This document shows positions 37,007 through 47,733 of a stretch of 64,000 nt of DNA, piece by piece. Position 1 is the stretch's first letter. Each line of letters opens with the position of its first letter. This DNA is from Anisus vortex (taxonomy: Eukaryota > Mollusca > Gastropoda > Planorbidae): contig OX421503.1 of assembly GCA_949126835.1 (NCBI GenBank), positions 1,811,501 through 1,875,500 of the forward strand. Reading direction: 5' to 3'. Both the position numbers and the translations under genes were made by a program. The notes below the pieces were generated by a model. That model saw only the letters and a list, made by a program, of their open reading frames with translations. It had not been told where the DNA came from and made no database searches.

Positions 37007-37984
37007 GACGTCCATAAATAACGTCAACAATTTTTAAGCAATTTTTACCCCCCCCCCCCCTCCCCCTTGTCAACAACTGTCAAACTTTCAGAGACCCCCC
37101 CCTATATAATTATGTCAACAATTTGTCCCCCCCCCCATAACAAGTAACAAAGTTTTAAACGCTGGCTTTTATGTGTATAATAGATTTGAAACGGAAAGGT
37201 CTATAATATAATTAATTATAATAAGCTTAGCCTACATATAAAAACTTGTTTTAAACATTTCAAATTGATTAGATATAACTCTCATAAGCTTAGCCACGAA
37301 GGGGGTGTAGCATTGTTCCTACCCCACAGCACCCCTCCCAATTTTTTTCCCAATCTGAGGATTTTAACAATATTTCTTTTCTTTTTGTTAACTATTGTTC
37401 TTTTGATAGAAATTTTTAATCCTTTCTGATATTACGTTTCACTAATGAGCTTTTGGTACGATGTTAATTGTTAAATAGCTTAGGGGGAAAATTGTGCACC
37501 AGTTGTAAATAAGCCTTCTGTTTTAACCATATGTTCACTATTCCTTCTGGCATTATTGCCCCCCCACCCCTACACATATTATACACACGGTAGTTGACTT
37601 CCCTGTCCCCTTCCTCTCCTACATTGCACTATTTGCTACTCACATCTTGCAATTCTGGCTACGCCACTGATACTAATAAAAAATTTTCTCATTCAAGTTT
37701 TAAAGAAATTTAGAAATTTAAACTAAAAAATTACTCGATAGAACTATATGTAGCCTAATCGACTTAATTTTAATGTTTCACCAATTATAACGTAGACAGC
37801 GAAAATATATTAGTCTATCAGAATTAGAATGTTAAAAGGAAAGGTAGTTAAGTACCGTACGTATTTCGGACAGCCACGTGGTGGGCCACGAATTATTTTT
37901 TTCTGAAGAAAATATTTTAAAATAACCATGTTGGATTCACACAATACACTTTATTCAATGCATTGCACACATTATTGTCTCTGA

Positions 37985-38519
37985 TAGGGATGCTAAAACC
38001 GTTGTTTTTTTTCAAAACCGTGTTTCGGTTCTGTAAAACCGGCTAAAACCGGATTTCGCTTTACCATAAAATTCTTTAGAACTATAAAAATCAGGGCTAA
38101 TTGATTAGAACCGATAATAGCTTTTAATAGTGATAATCAAATTTCAGATTATCGTTGACCATAATATTAAGAAGCATATGAAGAGCATGACGCTGTTAAT
38201 CCAGGATGCTTCGTATGCAGATGCGTACGTAATCCAGAGGTACTGCCACCGCCCCGGCTTATCTGTTGGGAACATAGTTTACACTGAGCCATCGTGAAAG
38301 ACGTTTTTTTCAAAATTTTCCCACACAAAGGATTGGTTTATTCTCTATAAACTTTGACAACTATAATTTATCATCAAAGTTAATATGAGAGAAATGACAG
38401 TTTAAAAAAAGGGTGTGCTACTTGTATTAATGATTACCTACAACCAACAAACCGAAACCAAACTGGTTTTCGGTTTCAAAACCTGAATCCGGTATTCCGG
38501 TTTTCGTTTAACATCTATA
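37985..38519 (-). mobile_element. hAT element remnant with BED zinc finger
   Basis: Flanks gtctctga (37977-37984) and gtctcaga (38520-38527) match at 7 of 8 positions. The ends tagggatgctaaaac and the reverse complement tatagatgttaaac are similar. On the minus strand about 38301-38180 reads MAQCKLCSQQISRGGGSTS followed by GLRTHLHTKH, a BED-type zinc finger, the usual N-terminal DNA-binding part of hAT transposases. The rest of the transposase is deleted, leaving aaccgg-rich ends. Confidence 0.75.
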
Positions 38520-38639
38520 GTCTCAGAGAGGGCCTTTTGTTGCTTTTAGTTATATCGCCTATCCCAGCTATCGCTTTCACGGTAGGCCTATATATAACGA
38601 ACGCCAGTCTATGAAGCCTAATTTCACTTCTATAGCCAT

Positions 38640-38910
38640 GAACCTCAAAGCTGGCGATGTTTGAACACCACTGGTTCCCGGAGTCTAACCAGTGGGCTAA
38701 TGCATGGGACAAGCGGTCGCCGAGACACTTCCTCTCCCATCTTTGTGGAGTGCATAGCCTGCTGACGCTGATCGAAACATGGTTTCAAGAGTTGGACAAG
38801 ACTCAACCATGGGCGTTAGATTTAAGCAGTCGACTCTCGGACGGTGTTTATAGCACTGTCTCCCAGTCATTTCTTCAGTACTCAAGAACAGAACGGCTCC
38901 TAATTTAGAT
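38640..38910. other. Unexplained GC-richer stretch, possibly transposase relic
   Basis: Base composition is clearly richer in G+C than its surroundings, and open frames exist on both strands (plus 38657-38908; minus 38924-38697). I recognise no motif in any frame. It lies within the inverted-repeat element above, so a decayed transposase exon is the simplest reading; an exon of a host gene is not excluded. Confidence 0.35.
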
Positions 38911-39384
38911 GTACTGAGCGGCAAAAAAAAAACTGAGTTTCTGTTTCTGAACGTTCTCTGCAGAAAGTTTGTTGGTGTGTTTGTGTTCTTTTGTTATTCC
39001 AGTCACCATGTCTCGCTTGACAGCGAAGCTGAAATTTTTTACAATTGGTCGGTCACTTTTCCTTGCTAACAATTGCATTAGTTTCCACCCATACATAGAT
39101 CTACAAACTAACAAGATGAACACAAAAGAGCATGTCAAATGTAGCTTCCGTAATTAATATATTTGTAGCCTATTAACGTAAAACCATGTTTTTACATGTT
39201 TGCTATGTAGCCTAATTGGTACAGGACAAATGTAGACTTTTGTAATAAATTTGTATCATTATTTATGTATAATAAAAAGTAACATTGTTGACGTCAACTT
39301 TTCTTGACCTCCCCCCTCCCCCATGTCAACAATTGTCAAACTTTTTCAGGTCCCCCTATTTCGTTGACGTAATTAATGGACGTC

Positions 39385-40724
39385 ACCAAAGCCGCCAAAG
39401 GAATTTCCGACGAACAACCAAAGCCTAGAAATACCTATCCTCATAATGTTCAATATTAAATGTAAATAGCATATGTTCTCAACACGCTTCAACACCATTG
39501 TACAAACAAATTACGCGAACGCGTGAAGCGGAAAGATTAAAATGCGCAATTCAGATGTAAATAAATTGTAAGCCTATAGACTATTTGGCCTACCTAGCCT
39601 ACTTTTACTGTAGCCGTGTAAGGCGACATTAAAAAAATAAAAAGGGGAATTCCCAATAATATTGGGTCGACTTATTGCTTAATGACTGTTAAAAATCGTT
39701 GAAATTAATTCATTTTAAAGACTACTCCCGTTTTAATGTAAGTAAAGTTATCAGTTGTTATTTAAAATTTTAACCCAGATTATTATCTCATTTTTATAAG
39801 ATTAAAAACTAAATATATATAGGCATATGACGCCTATTAGCCTACTGAGTAGGCCAGTCAAATGGTATTATTAGTATTAGTCAGTCATATTATAGATAGA
39901 TAGACCAAACCAAATCACAAATCAAACACAGTTTACATAGTAGGTAGCTTAGTCTATAAGTTGAAAATGGCATAGTAAAAAAAAAGATGTTATAAGTTAA
40001 ACAAAAATATCGAAAATACTGTAAGTAAATGTAGGCCCTATTATACTTATTGATTAGAACAAAAATCATATTCTGTCACAGAGAGATCCATATAATCTAC
40101 TCTAGTAGAACTGTTCCCTACAGGAACGGGATATGCGCTATATAAGTCTCATATCTATTTTATTTATTTTATTATAAGTTTTATTTCATTTATGTAATAA
40201 TTCATTAGGCCTATACGCCTATAGCTATAATATATAGCCTATGGCTTAATTATGCTATAACCTATAATATAATATAGCAATGTAGAGCCTAAAAACTATA
40301 TATATTTTCTGAAAAATGTATCTTATTAAACCGAAAATCTTATCTTTTTCGATTAGGTCTACTTCATCAACATGAAATTTCCACTTACAATAAAAAAAAA
40401 ATGTGTTAACATTATTGGGCGAATAAAATATAGTTGGTAGACTATTTGATACTATTTATTTGATATCTACTTCCAACAGTTTCCAAAGATTTCTGCATAA
40501 GCTTGGATATTATTGGATCGACAAATTCGGGTATAAACCAATTTATTGGGGTTAAACGAATAGAAATGATACAACCCTTTTGCGTCTTTTGTGATTCGCA
40601 TAGGCCTATATAGTAGTAGGCCTAGTAGTAGTAGTAGTAGTAGTAGCCTAGTATAAGAAACTTCGTTCTGCAATATAAATTCTAAATAGGCCTAGACAGT
40701 TCAGGCTAGTTGAATGCCTAGGCC
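39385..40724. other. No gene seen
   Basis: AT-rich, with several TAGGCCTA motifs and a (TAG)n run near 40620-40645. A LINE-like tail phrase (gaacgggatatgcgctatat) occurs near 40126. Confidence 0.4.
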
Positions 40725-40836
40725 TACCCAGCGGGCACACCACGTCTTATCGACGAGAAAAATACGTGAAAACCACGAAAACACGTGGAAGCCACGTTTT
40801 TCCCCTGTCGATACGACGTGGTATGCCCACTGGGTA
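40725..40836. mobile_element. Short palindromic MITE (copy 2)
   Basis: The left end tacccagcgggcacaccacg and the reverse complement of the right end tacccagtgggcataccacg match closely. The middle carries acgtg/cacgt words. It is the same family as 9330-9400 and is better preserved. Confidence 0.75.
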
Positions 40837-41718
40837 TACGTTAATATTAGTCGACTAAATCAAAAGAAGGGTAATTAAATTTTTTTTTATTTTCTTGTGC
40901 AGGCGTTCTATTCTCTTTCTGTCTTATGTAAGCAGCCCCCTTCCTTTTTCAACCCACTCTACTACGATGGACGGTAGGTCTTTCGTGCAGGCTACACCCC
41001 AGACGGTCTTAGCCATCTTTTCCCATTCTTTGCATTCCATTTCTGAAGGCCGCCTTTGAAAGTATGTTTTCTGGCATTCTCTGTAAGGAGTCTTTGTTAA
41101 CCTGAATACTTTGGATAGCGTGCACATATTGTACCGGGTATTGATTCTTATTTATTAGGCCACTTTATAATCTCATTTAGCTCAATAGGCCTATTTATCA
41201 TTCATGTAGAAAATGAAATCGCGAGTAAATTCTCATGAAGCGAAAACTATATCAAACCACAAACTGGTCAATAACACACCACACGTTAAATAAATAGGCC
41301 TACAAATTCACAATAACGGCATATTGTTTCTCAAATAATTTTGCTTCCATTATGTTAATTAGGAGTGGGGGGGCATTTCTTCACATAACGAACTATCTAT
41401 CTTTTTTTTTAAACACAAATACAATGTAGAGATTCAGGCTGGAGATTATCTGTTCTGTGTAGCTCTAACTGTAATACACAGGCCTACAAATATTCTATGT
41501 TTGGTTAACTCTCGATCAAATTAAGTCTAAAGGTTATCTACTTAGCTTTTGAGTAATAAGCGATGCATAGATCTAGGCCTAAGCCCATAGTCTACATCAT
41601 TGTTTGCAGCTTATTCGCTGCTTTAAAAAAGAACATAAATTGGGTTGCCGTCTCATTTAATATTTTGCTTTTATATTAATATGCACATATATTTTATTTT
41701 TACAGGCGATGCTTTGTG

Positions 41719-44700
41719 ATGTATAAACGAAAAGACCCTAAAAGAACGTGGCCAAAATGTTCAGAAAATCATAATCACGAAGAACAATTCATACCTATTA
41801 AAAATTTAAAACAGAGCGATCTTCCAGAAGGCTGTAAGTCAGACACTTTAGATGAAATAAAATCACTGTCTGTATTGACAGTTCGGATTGAAGTTATCAA
41901 AGACAAGTCAAATAACCATGACAAGAACATAATTCTTTCGGGCACTGGAACGGTTGTAGAAGTCATGTTCAAAAACCAACTTAAAGGTCGCAGTAAGCTC
42001 TTTTCAACCCCGAATCCCAGATGCATTGCATTGATCAGAATCAAAACAGCCTGTCATGTCATTAGCAGCGATTCTGAAGCGAAGAATAGCTCCGTAGATT
42101 TCTTCTACGACGACGCAGACGATCTTGGAGGCGCGAAAACATTGCACGTGGACGATTTGCACAGCAAAAACGTAAAAGAGGACTGGAGTGTGGTTGACTG
42201 TTTTACAGACGATAAGGAATTGGCCAAAGTTTTAAGTGAAAGTCTTGACAGGCTCTCCAAACAAGCGCGAGGTGGCCCAAAAGAAGAAAGTGGTATAGCG
42301 GTTGTTGTATCTCATCCGCACGGAATGACAAAATATGTCAGCATAGGTCAGTGGAGTTTACGCGGAAAGAGTACCCCTGGGTCGCGCAAGAGAAATCCGC
42401 AAATTATACGAACTGCAGACTTTCCTCTTCGACCCAACTTTGAATTTGTAAACATCCCAGGAATAGGCGATGCAAGTCATTTAGCAGATTTTATAATTTA
42501 TAAAATTGGGTTCATTGAAACATATTCATATTACTCGTTGGCTTCCATGCCTTCTACTACTATTTACATAACATTCAATGTCTACAGCTTGGCGATTGTT
42601 AATCAGAACGGATGTAAGTAACTTTCTTAAAAATGTTTTTATGGACATTCTAAACCATATCATAGTTAAATTAAACTAGAATTTCTGTAATCCAAAATAC
42701 AATTAGCCAATATGATGATGTTTCATTCAATCTCATTACCCTCCTCTGCCATTGTTTCTTTTAAACTCAAAACTAGATTAGTAATATGAACTTTTAAAAC
42801 TTTCAGCTTTGTTTAAATAAAATAGTGTTTTGTTTAATTGTATTCATTACAATTTTATTGCAAATAAAGCAGCTCAATAGCTTTCACCTGCGATGCCTGC
42901 GCAGGATACTCCACATCAATTGACAGGAAAGAGTCATCAATGTGGAGGTGCTCAGGAGAAGCCATATACTAAGTATGAACTCAATCCTGAGTGAGATGCG
43001 CCTGCGATGGATAGGCCATGTCCACAGGATGTGTGCGTAACGCACCCCAAGAGCCTTGCTGTATGGAGAACTAGCAGCCGGAACAAGAAAGAGAGGTCGC
43101 CCTTGCTTGCGTATCAAAGACGTCTGCAAAAAAGACTTGTTACTGACCACAAAACATGGGAGAGCCTTGCTGAGGAACGCACCTCCTGGCGGTCCAAGGT
43201 GCGCGAGGGCACTCAATCTATAGAAGCCACCCTCACAGAAAGAAGTGAAGAGAAACGAGCCAGGAGAAAGGCGAGAGGCAGAGAAAAAGGAGACTGCGCA
43301 TCGTCCCTTGAGGATGGAAGGATGCCATATTATTATTATTATCATATTATTCATTACACAACACGGACTATATTCAAGTCAAAATGATGTTTCATCAGAG
43401 CAGAAGCAATTAAAATGTATGCGTGTGTTTTTACAAACTTTCCCGAGATAAATATAGAAAATAATTTATCTCCCTTTAAAACTATTGCTTAGTTATTCCC
43501 ACTTTATTGAACTTCCCCTTTCCCTTTTCCAATAGACAATTGCATACAAAATCATTTCTATATTGAGTCCGCAGCCCCCGGCTGAGATTTCTCAAGGGCT
43601 TAAGCTGTAACATGTTATGCAGGCAAGGGTTGAGGAAGTCGTCTTACATCCAAACTCTCTCTGAAGCTAGCCCCAAATGCCAGCCGCCTATAGGGCATGT
43701 TAGATCCAAGAGCTGTCAGTCTTCGAAACTTACCAGTATACCTATCAAGATTTCTTAAACCGTTACCAATTTCATGTTCGAATATTTGTAATTTAGATTT
43801 CTATATGCGCATACAATTATTGATTTTTAAATTCACACATTATATAATTCTACCTTGTGCAGTTATTGCTATGTAAATTCATACTTTATATAATTCTACC
43901 TTGTGCAGTTATTGCTATGTAAATTCATACTTTATATAATTCTACCTTGTGCAATTATTGCTATGTAAATTCATACTTTATATAATTCTACCTTGTGCAG
44001 TTATTGCTATGTAAATTCAAACTTTATATAATTCTACCTTGTGCAGTTATTGCTATGTAAATTCATACTTTATATAATTCTACCTTGTGCAGTTATTGCT
44101 ATGTAAATTCATACTTTATATAATTCTACCTTGTGCAGTTATTGCTATGTAAATTCATACTTTATATAATTCTACCTTGTGCAGTTATTGCTATGTAAAT
44201 TCATACTTTATATAATTCTACCTTGTGCAATTATTGCTATGTAAATTCATACTTTATATAATTCTACCTTGTGCAGTTATCGCTATGTAAATTCATACTT
44301 TATATAATTCTACCTTGTGCAGTTATTGCTATGTAAATTCATACTTTATATAATTCTACCTTGTGCAGTTATTGCTATGTAAATTCATACTTTATATAAT
44401 TCTACCTTGTGCAATTATTGCTATGTAAATTCATACTTTATATAATTCTACCTTGTGCAGTTATTGCTATGTAAATTCATACTTTATATAATTCTACCTT
44501 GTGCAGTTATTGCTATGTAAATTCATACTTTATATAATTCTACCTTGTGCAATTATTGCTATGTAAATTCATACTTTATATAATTCTACCTTGTGCAATT
44601 ATTGCTATGTAAATTCATACTTTATATAATTCTACCTTGTGCAGTTATTGCTATGTAAATTCATACTTTATATAATTCTACCTTGTGCAGTTATTGCTAT

Positions 44701-46603
44701 GTAAATTCATACTTTATATAATTCTACCTTGTGCAGTTATTGCTATGTAAATTCATACTTTATATAATTCTACCTTGTGCAATTATTGCTTCGTAAATTC
44801 AATTATTGCTTTGTAGATTCAGATATTGCTTCGTAAATTCAATTATTGCTTTGTAAATTCAAACATTAAGGTTATATGATTTTACATAGTGCCGTTATTG
44901 CTATTTTAAATTCAGTTATAGCTTTGTAGATTCAGTTTTTGCTTTGTAAATTCTAACATTATATTTTTTACATAGTGCAATTTTTGCTTTGTAAATTCAA
45001 ATATATGATTTCACACAGTGCAGATGTTGCTTTGTAAGTTCAGACATTATATGATTTTACATGGTGCAGATATTGCTTTGTAACTTCAGACATTACATAT
45101 ATATTTTTCTATATTTTATACAGTGTCGGAAGCAGTGGGGATAGAATGTGAAGTGAACTTTCCAGACGGGGAGATAAGCATGCGACAGATCTGGAGATTC
45201 GACAAGCCTGTTAAAGATGTAAGAAATAACAAAACATAAAGTAAAGTCCCCTTTACACCAAATTGATCACAAGGCTGGTGAAGCAGCGTTAACCAGTTAC
45301 TAGGTGAACTGTGGCCAGCATAATGCACTGCCGCCTTTACCTGACAGGTACCCATCAGAGCCGGGTAGATTCAGGGGGCACCATCAAGTCCCGGGAAAAT
45401 ATCCTAGCCTGAACTAAGATTCGAACCTTTGGATCGCCAGTCGAACGCGTTGCCGATCGGCTACCGTGAGCCATAACGAAGTATAAATGGTCTCAAATAC
45501 ATTGGGTAGTAGGCTAAATAATAGACCATGGCTAGTTTGTGTCCCTTGTTTAGAATTTCATCATGATGTACATCAGTTTCCTTTCCATTTTATCTCTTAC
45601 ACATTCTTTCTTTTTCTATTATTATTTCTGGATTTTCCCTAATTCATGCCTATCTGAATCTGTTTCTTATTAGTTCTTTTTTTCATTCTTTATATTTTTC
45701 TTCTTCGCTCTATATATTGGAATCCTCATATTGATGAAGTAATTAAAAAATCTAATAACACATTAGGCTTAGGCTCCATAAAACGTAACTTTTACATTTA
45801 CAAATGTAATAAGATTATAAAAATAAAATGCAATCTCACATTAGTTAGGCCTATACTAGAATATGAATCATATGTATGGGACTCATCTACTGAAGAAAAC
45901 ATTAAAAAATTAGAACAAATTAAGAAAAGAGATGCAAAATTCATAACTAGTGTCTATTCCCAACTGACAAAAGTAACACCAATAGCTAAATCACTAAACC
46001 TAGAAACACTAGAGGACAGAAGAGCGAAGACTAAAGTAATAATAATACATAGACTAGGCCTAAAGCATTAAACTCCAATTTAGAAATAAAATCCGATAAC
46101 ATGTTGCAATGCAATGCTCAGATAAGCATAAGGACAGAAACATTCTACTTATCCCTTATGCGAGAACAAACGCATATAAATAGGCTACTCATTCTTTCCG
46201 AGTGGCATTAGGGCATGGAATGGGTTGCCAGAACAAACCAGGAAAACCAGTAACTTAACATCATTTAAAAAAATAATAAAAATGCAAGTCTAGACTTGGA
46301 CCACGGATGAGCTAAACGTAGGACGCAATAATCTTTTTTTTATAGAAGGCGCGTCTGTAATATATAAGATAATATATTTAACTAGTCTATTTCTTTCTTG
46401 ACATTTTGCTTATCTTTTTCTATTTATTATACATTATATATTGTTCCTTTTTAAATTTCTTTTTTTTTATCTTTATTATTTCTCTTTTGCCTCTGATTTT
46501 TATGTCTCTTCCTTTCTCTGTCTTTTTTTTTTCTTTAAATTTTCCATACTTTTTTCCCTTTCTCTCTCTCTCTCTCTCTTTTTGTTAATTATTAATCTCG
46601 TTC

Positions 46604-46642
<39 letters not shown>

Positions 46643-47733
46643 CTCGATTCTTTTTTGTTTCAATTATTAGTTTTGCTCTTTTCATACATACATAGCTCAA
46701 ACACATACATTGACAAGTCTTAAATATTATACATGCATAAAAGGTCGAAGCCTATGTACAACATTTCCGGTCCAATTCGTTCATTTGATAAAAAAAAACA
46801 TGTCTGCGTGCTGCATTACTGGTTGTACGAAAAGATGTAGTGGATTATTTTTTATTTCATTTCCAAAAGATGTTGCCAAAAGAAAACGATGGATTGTGAA
46901 TGCCAGACGTGAAGAATCACATATTTATAATCTCAAACTAATTGCTTGATGCAAAAGAATTTTCGTTTTTTTGCTTTTATGAATTTACGGATTGTGTTTT
47001 TTTAATAACCAAGGACGCAACTCTTGACTAATTTATTTTTTAAACAAAGGTCAATTTAACTAAACGCGACTAACACTTTGAGTATTAATTATAATCGCTT
47101 ACTCACTTTTGATGTTACAAACGGATTCGACATAAATAATCTTGTAGCCTTTGTATATTTTTTAAATACCAGAACTAGGAGTCGATGTTGAAATCAACTG
47201 TCAAACACCAGCAAAAGCATGTTTTTTTTTGTCCACGGAAATGCCTAAAATAATTAAAAATAGCACCGGAAGTTCATGATCTCTTCCCTTTGAAAAGCTC
47301 AGGCCTCGTTAAGACTTGTTCGTATCAACACACATATAGGACACACATATAGGACACACATATAGGACACACATATAGAACACACATATAGGACACACAT
47401 ATAGGACCCCTTTCAGTTTAAAAAAAAAATTAAGAGCCAACTTCTTTATATAGGCCTACAAAATATACAGATATACACGATATCCGCTTTATCTCTCTCT
47501 GTAGCCTATATATACATCTATATGCAATATCTATTCAAACTTGTAAACCTTTTTTTTTGTAGACCAAGTTATGTCTAATGTCGGAAGGTAATATAAACTT
47601 CCCGGAAGAAGAGCTCTATCTTGAACTTGACCTCCCGGATGGACAAACCCAGATCATGGAGGACAGCAAGGACATTGAGTATTACTGGGACGACTTGTTG
47701 TGCACAGATAGAATTAGGATGAAAAGAAGATAA
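41719..47733 (+). CDS. Gene E: trypsin-fold-like region plus ubiquitin-like domain
   Basis: Exons 41719-42613, 45124-45218 and 47563-47733 (stop TAA) join phase 1 (ggat/gtaagt ... atacag) and phase 0 (gtaaga ... ttgtag), about 386 residues. The ATG at 41719 follows an acceptor (tttttacag, 41705), so a 5' exon exists upstream, possibly untranslated. Residues 14-28 (CSENHNHEEQFIPIK) align with genes C and D. Then come LTVRIEV (53-59), SGTGTVVEV (74-82), RIKTACHVI with His113, FFYDD (128-132), KEDWSVVDC with Asp155, and AVVVSHPHGMTKYVSIGQW (194-212). This is the longest of the three protease-like regions. A later segment YYSLASMPSTTIYITF (271-286) sits where a Ser-Gly motif would be expected but has no GxSG. 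The Ub-like part is VGIECEVNFPDG, VKDTKLCLMSEG, LYLELDLPDG, IMEDSKDIEYYWDDL and RIRMKRR, with no Gly-Gly. Its introns are full of repeats. Confidence 0.8.
42870..43345 (+). mobile_element. 5'-truncated RTE/jockey-like LINE, 3' end
   Basis: In-frame pieces read QLNSFHLRCLRRILHIN, a stop, QERVINVEVLRRS, MRLRWIGHVHRM, then LLYGELAAGTRKRGRPCLR. This is the familiar C-terminal tail of non-LTR reverse transcriptases. It ends in a (ATT)n run. It is more GC-rich than the surrounding intron of gene E. The long open frames on both strands here (minus 43354-42884, plus 43007-43387) are shadows of this relic. Confidence 0.75.
43831..45090. repeat. 46-bp minisatellite in gene E intron, with degenerate tail
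   Basis: About 20 near-identical 46-bp units (attcatactttatataattc, then taccttgtgcagttattgct, then atgtaa) run from 43831 to about 44790. After that come shorter degenerate copies of the sub-unit ttgctttgtaaattca to about 45090. The array ends about 30 bp before the second exon of gene E. Confidence 0.95.
45238..45478 (-). mobile_element. SINE-B copy, minus strand, in gene E intron
   Basis: It reads agtaaagtcccctttacacc, gaagcagcgttaaccagtt, cccatcagagccgggtagat and aagattcgaacctttggatc (reverse B box), ending gctaccgtgagcc. It starts only 20 bp after the donor of exon 2. Confidence 0.8.
45733..46375 (+). mobile_element. I/jockey-type LINE, RT C-terminus and 3' UTR
   Basis: An open frame from 45733 to about 46070 reads DEVIKKSNNTLGLGSIKRNF, LVRPILEYESYVWDSS, NIKKLEQIKKRDAKFI and SLNLETLEDRRAKTK. 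This is the C-terminal end of a non-LTR reverse transcriptase. The shared 3' UTR follows (ggcatggaatgggttgcc; gtaggacgcaataatctt; aaggcgcgtctgtaatatat) and a gata tail. It is 5'-truncated, the longest copy here, and the reference for the other fragments. Confidence 0.8.
46384..46645. repeat. Pyrimidine-rich low-complexity tract
   Basis: T/C-rich sequence contains a (CT)n run near 46561-46580 and about 33 T at 46607-46640. The open frames across it (F/L/S-rich) are compositional. Confidence 0.9.
46800..46949 (+). pseudogene. THAP zinc-finger fragment in gene E intron
   Basis: From the ATG at 46800 the frame reads MSACCITGCTKRC, then LFFISFPKDVAKRKRWIVNA and ends at a stop at 46949. The CxxxC pair, FxxFP and RW residues match the first half of a THAP domain (C2CH finger). 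The His and the AVPTIF end are missing. THAP fingers occur in P-element-type transposases and host regulators; here it is probably a transposon relic, though a small exon is not excluded. Confidence 0.6.
47335..47407. repeat. 13-bp tandem repeat
   Basis: The unit ggacacacatata repeats about five to six times with one change (agaacac). It lies about 150 bp before the last exon of gene E. Confidence 0.9.

Larger units (their letters stand above)
37007..39384. mobile_element. ~2.4-kb DNA transposon with nested hAT insertion
   Basis: The left end gacgtccataaataacgtca (37007) and the reverse complement of the right end gacgtccattaattacgtca (to 39384) agree except at two bases. Just inside both ends lie C-rich runs followed by gtcaacaa..tgtcaaac words. 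The element contains the hAT insertion 37985-38519 and a GC-rich, partly open stretch at 38640-38910 that may be transposase relic. Superfamily unassigned. Confidence 0.65.

Noticed and set aside
38515..38908. First exon of gene E in the GC-rich stretch
   Set aside because: It lies inside an inverted-repeat transposon 2.8 kb upstream, with no donor in a frame that fits the acceptor at 41705; kept only as an unexplained region.
41775..42044. Minus-strand open frame across the large exon of gene E
   Set aside because: It is a shadow of the plus exon; no splice borders or motifs. The same holds for minus frames at 14962-15144, 15388-15588, 29571-29801 and 34824-35012.
42884..43387. Long open frames on both strands (156 and 126 codons)
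   Set aside because: They overlap a reverse-transcriptase relic that reads best in a third frame with one stop; the open frames are by-products of its higher GC content.
46406..46695. Hydrophobic open frames resembling membrane proteins
   Set aside because: They are translations of a T/C-rich low-complexity tract with a poly-T run.
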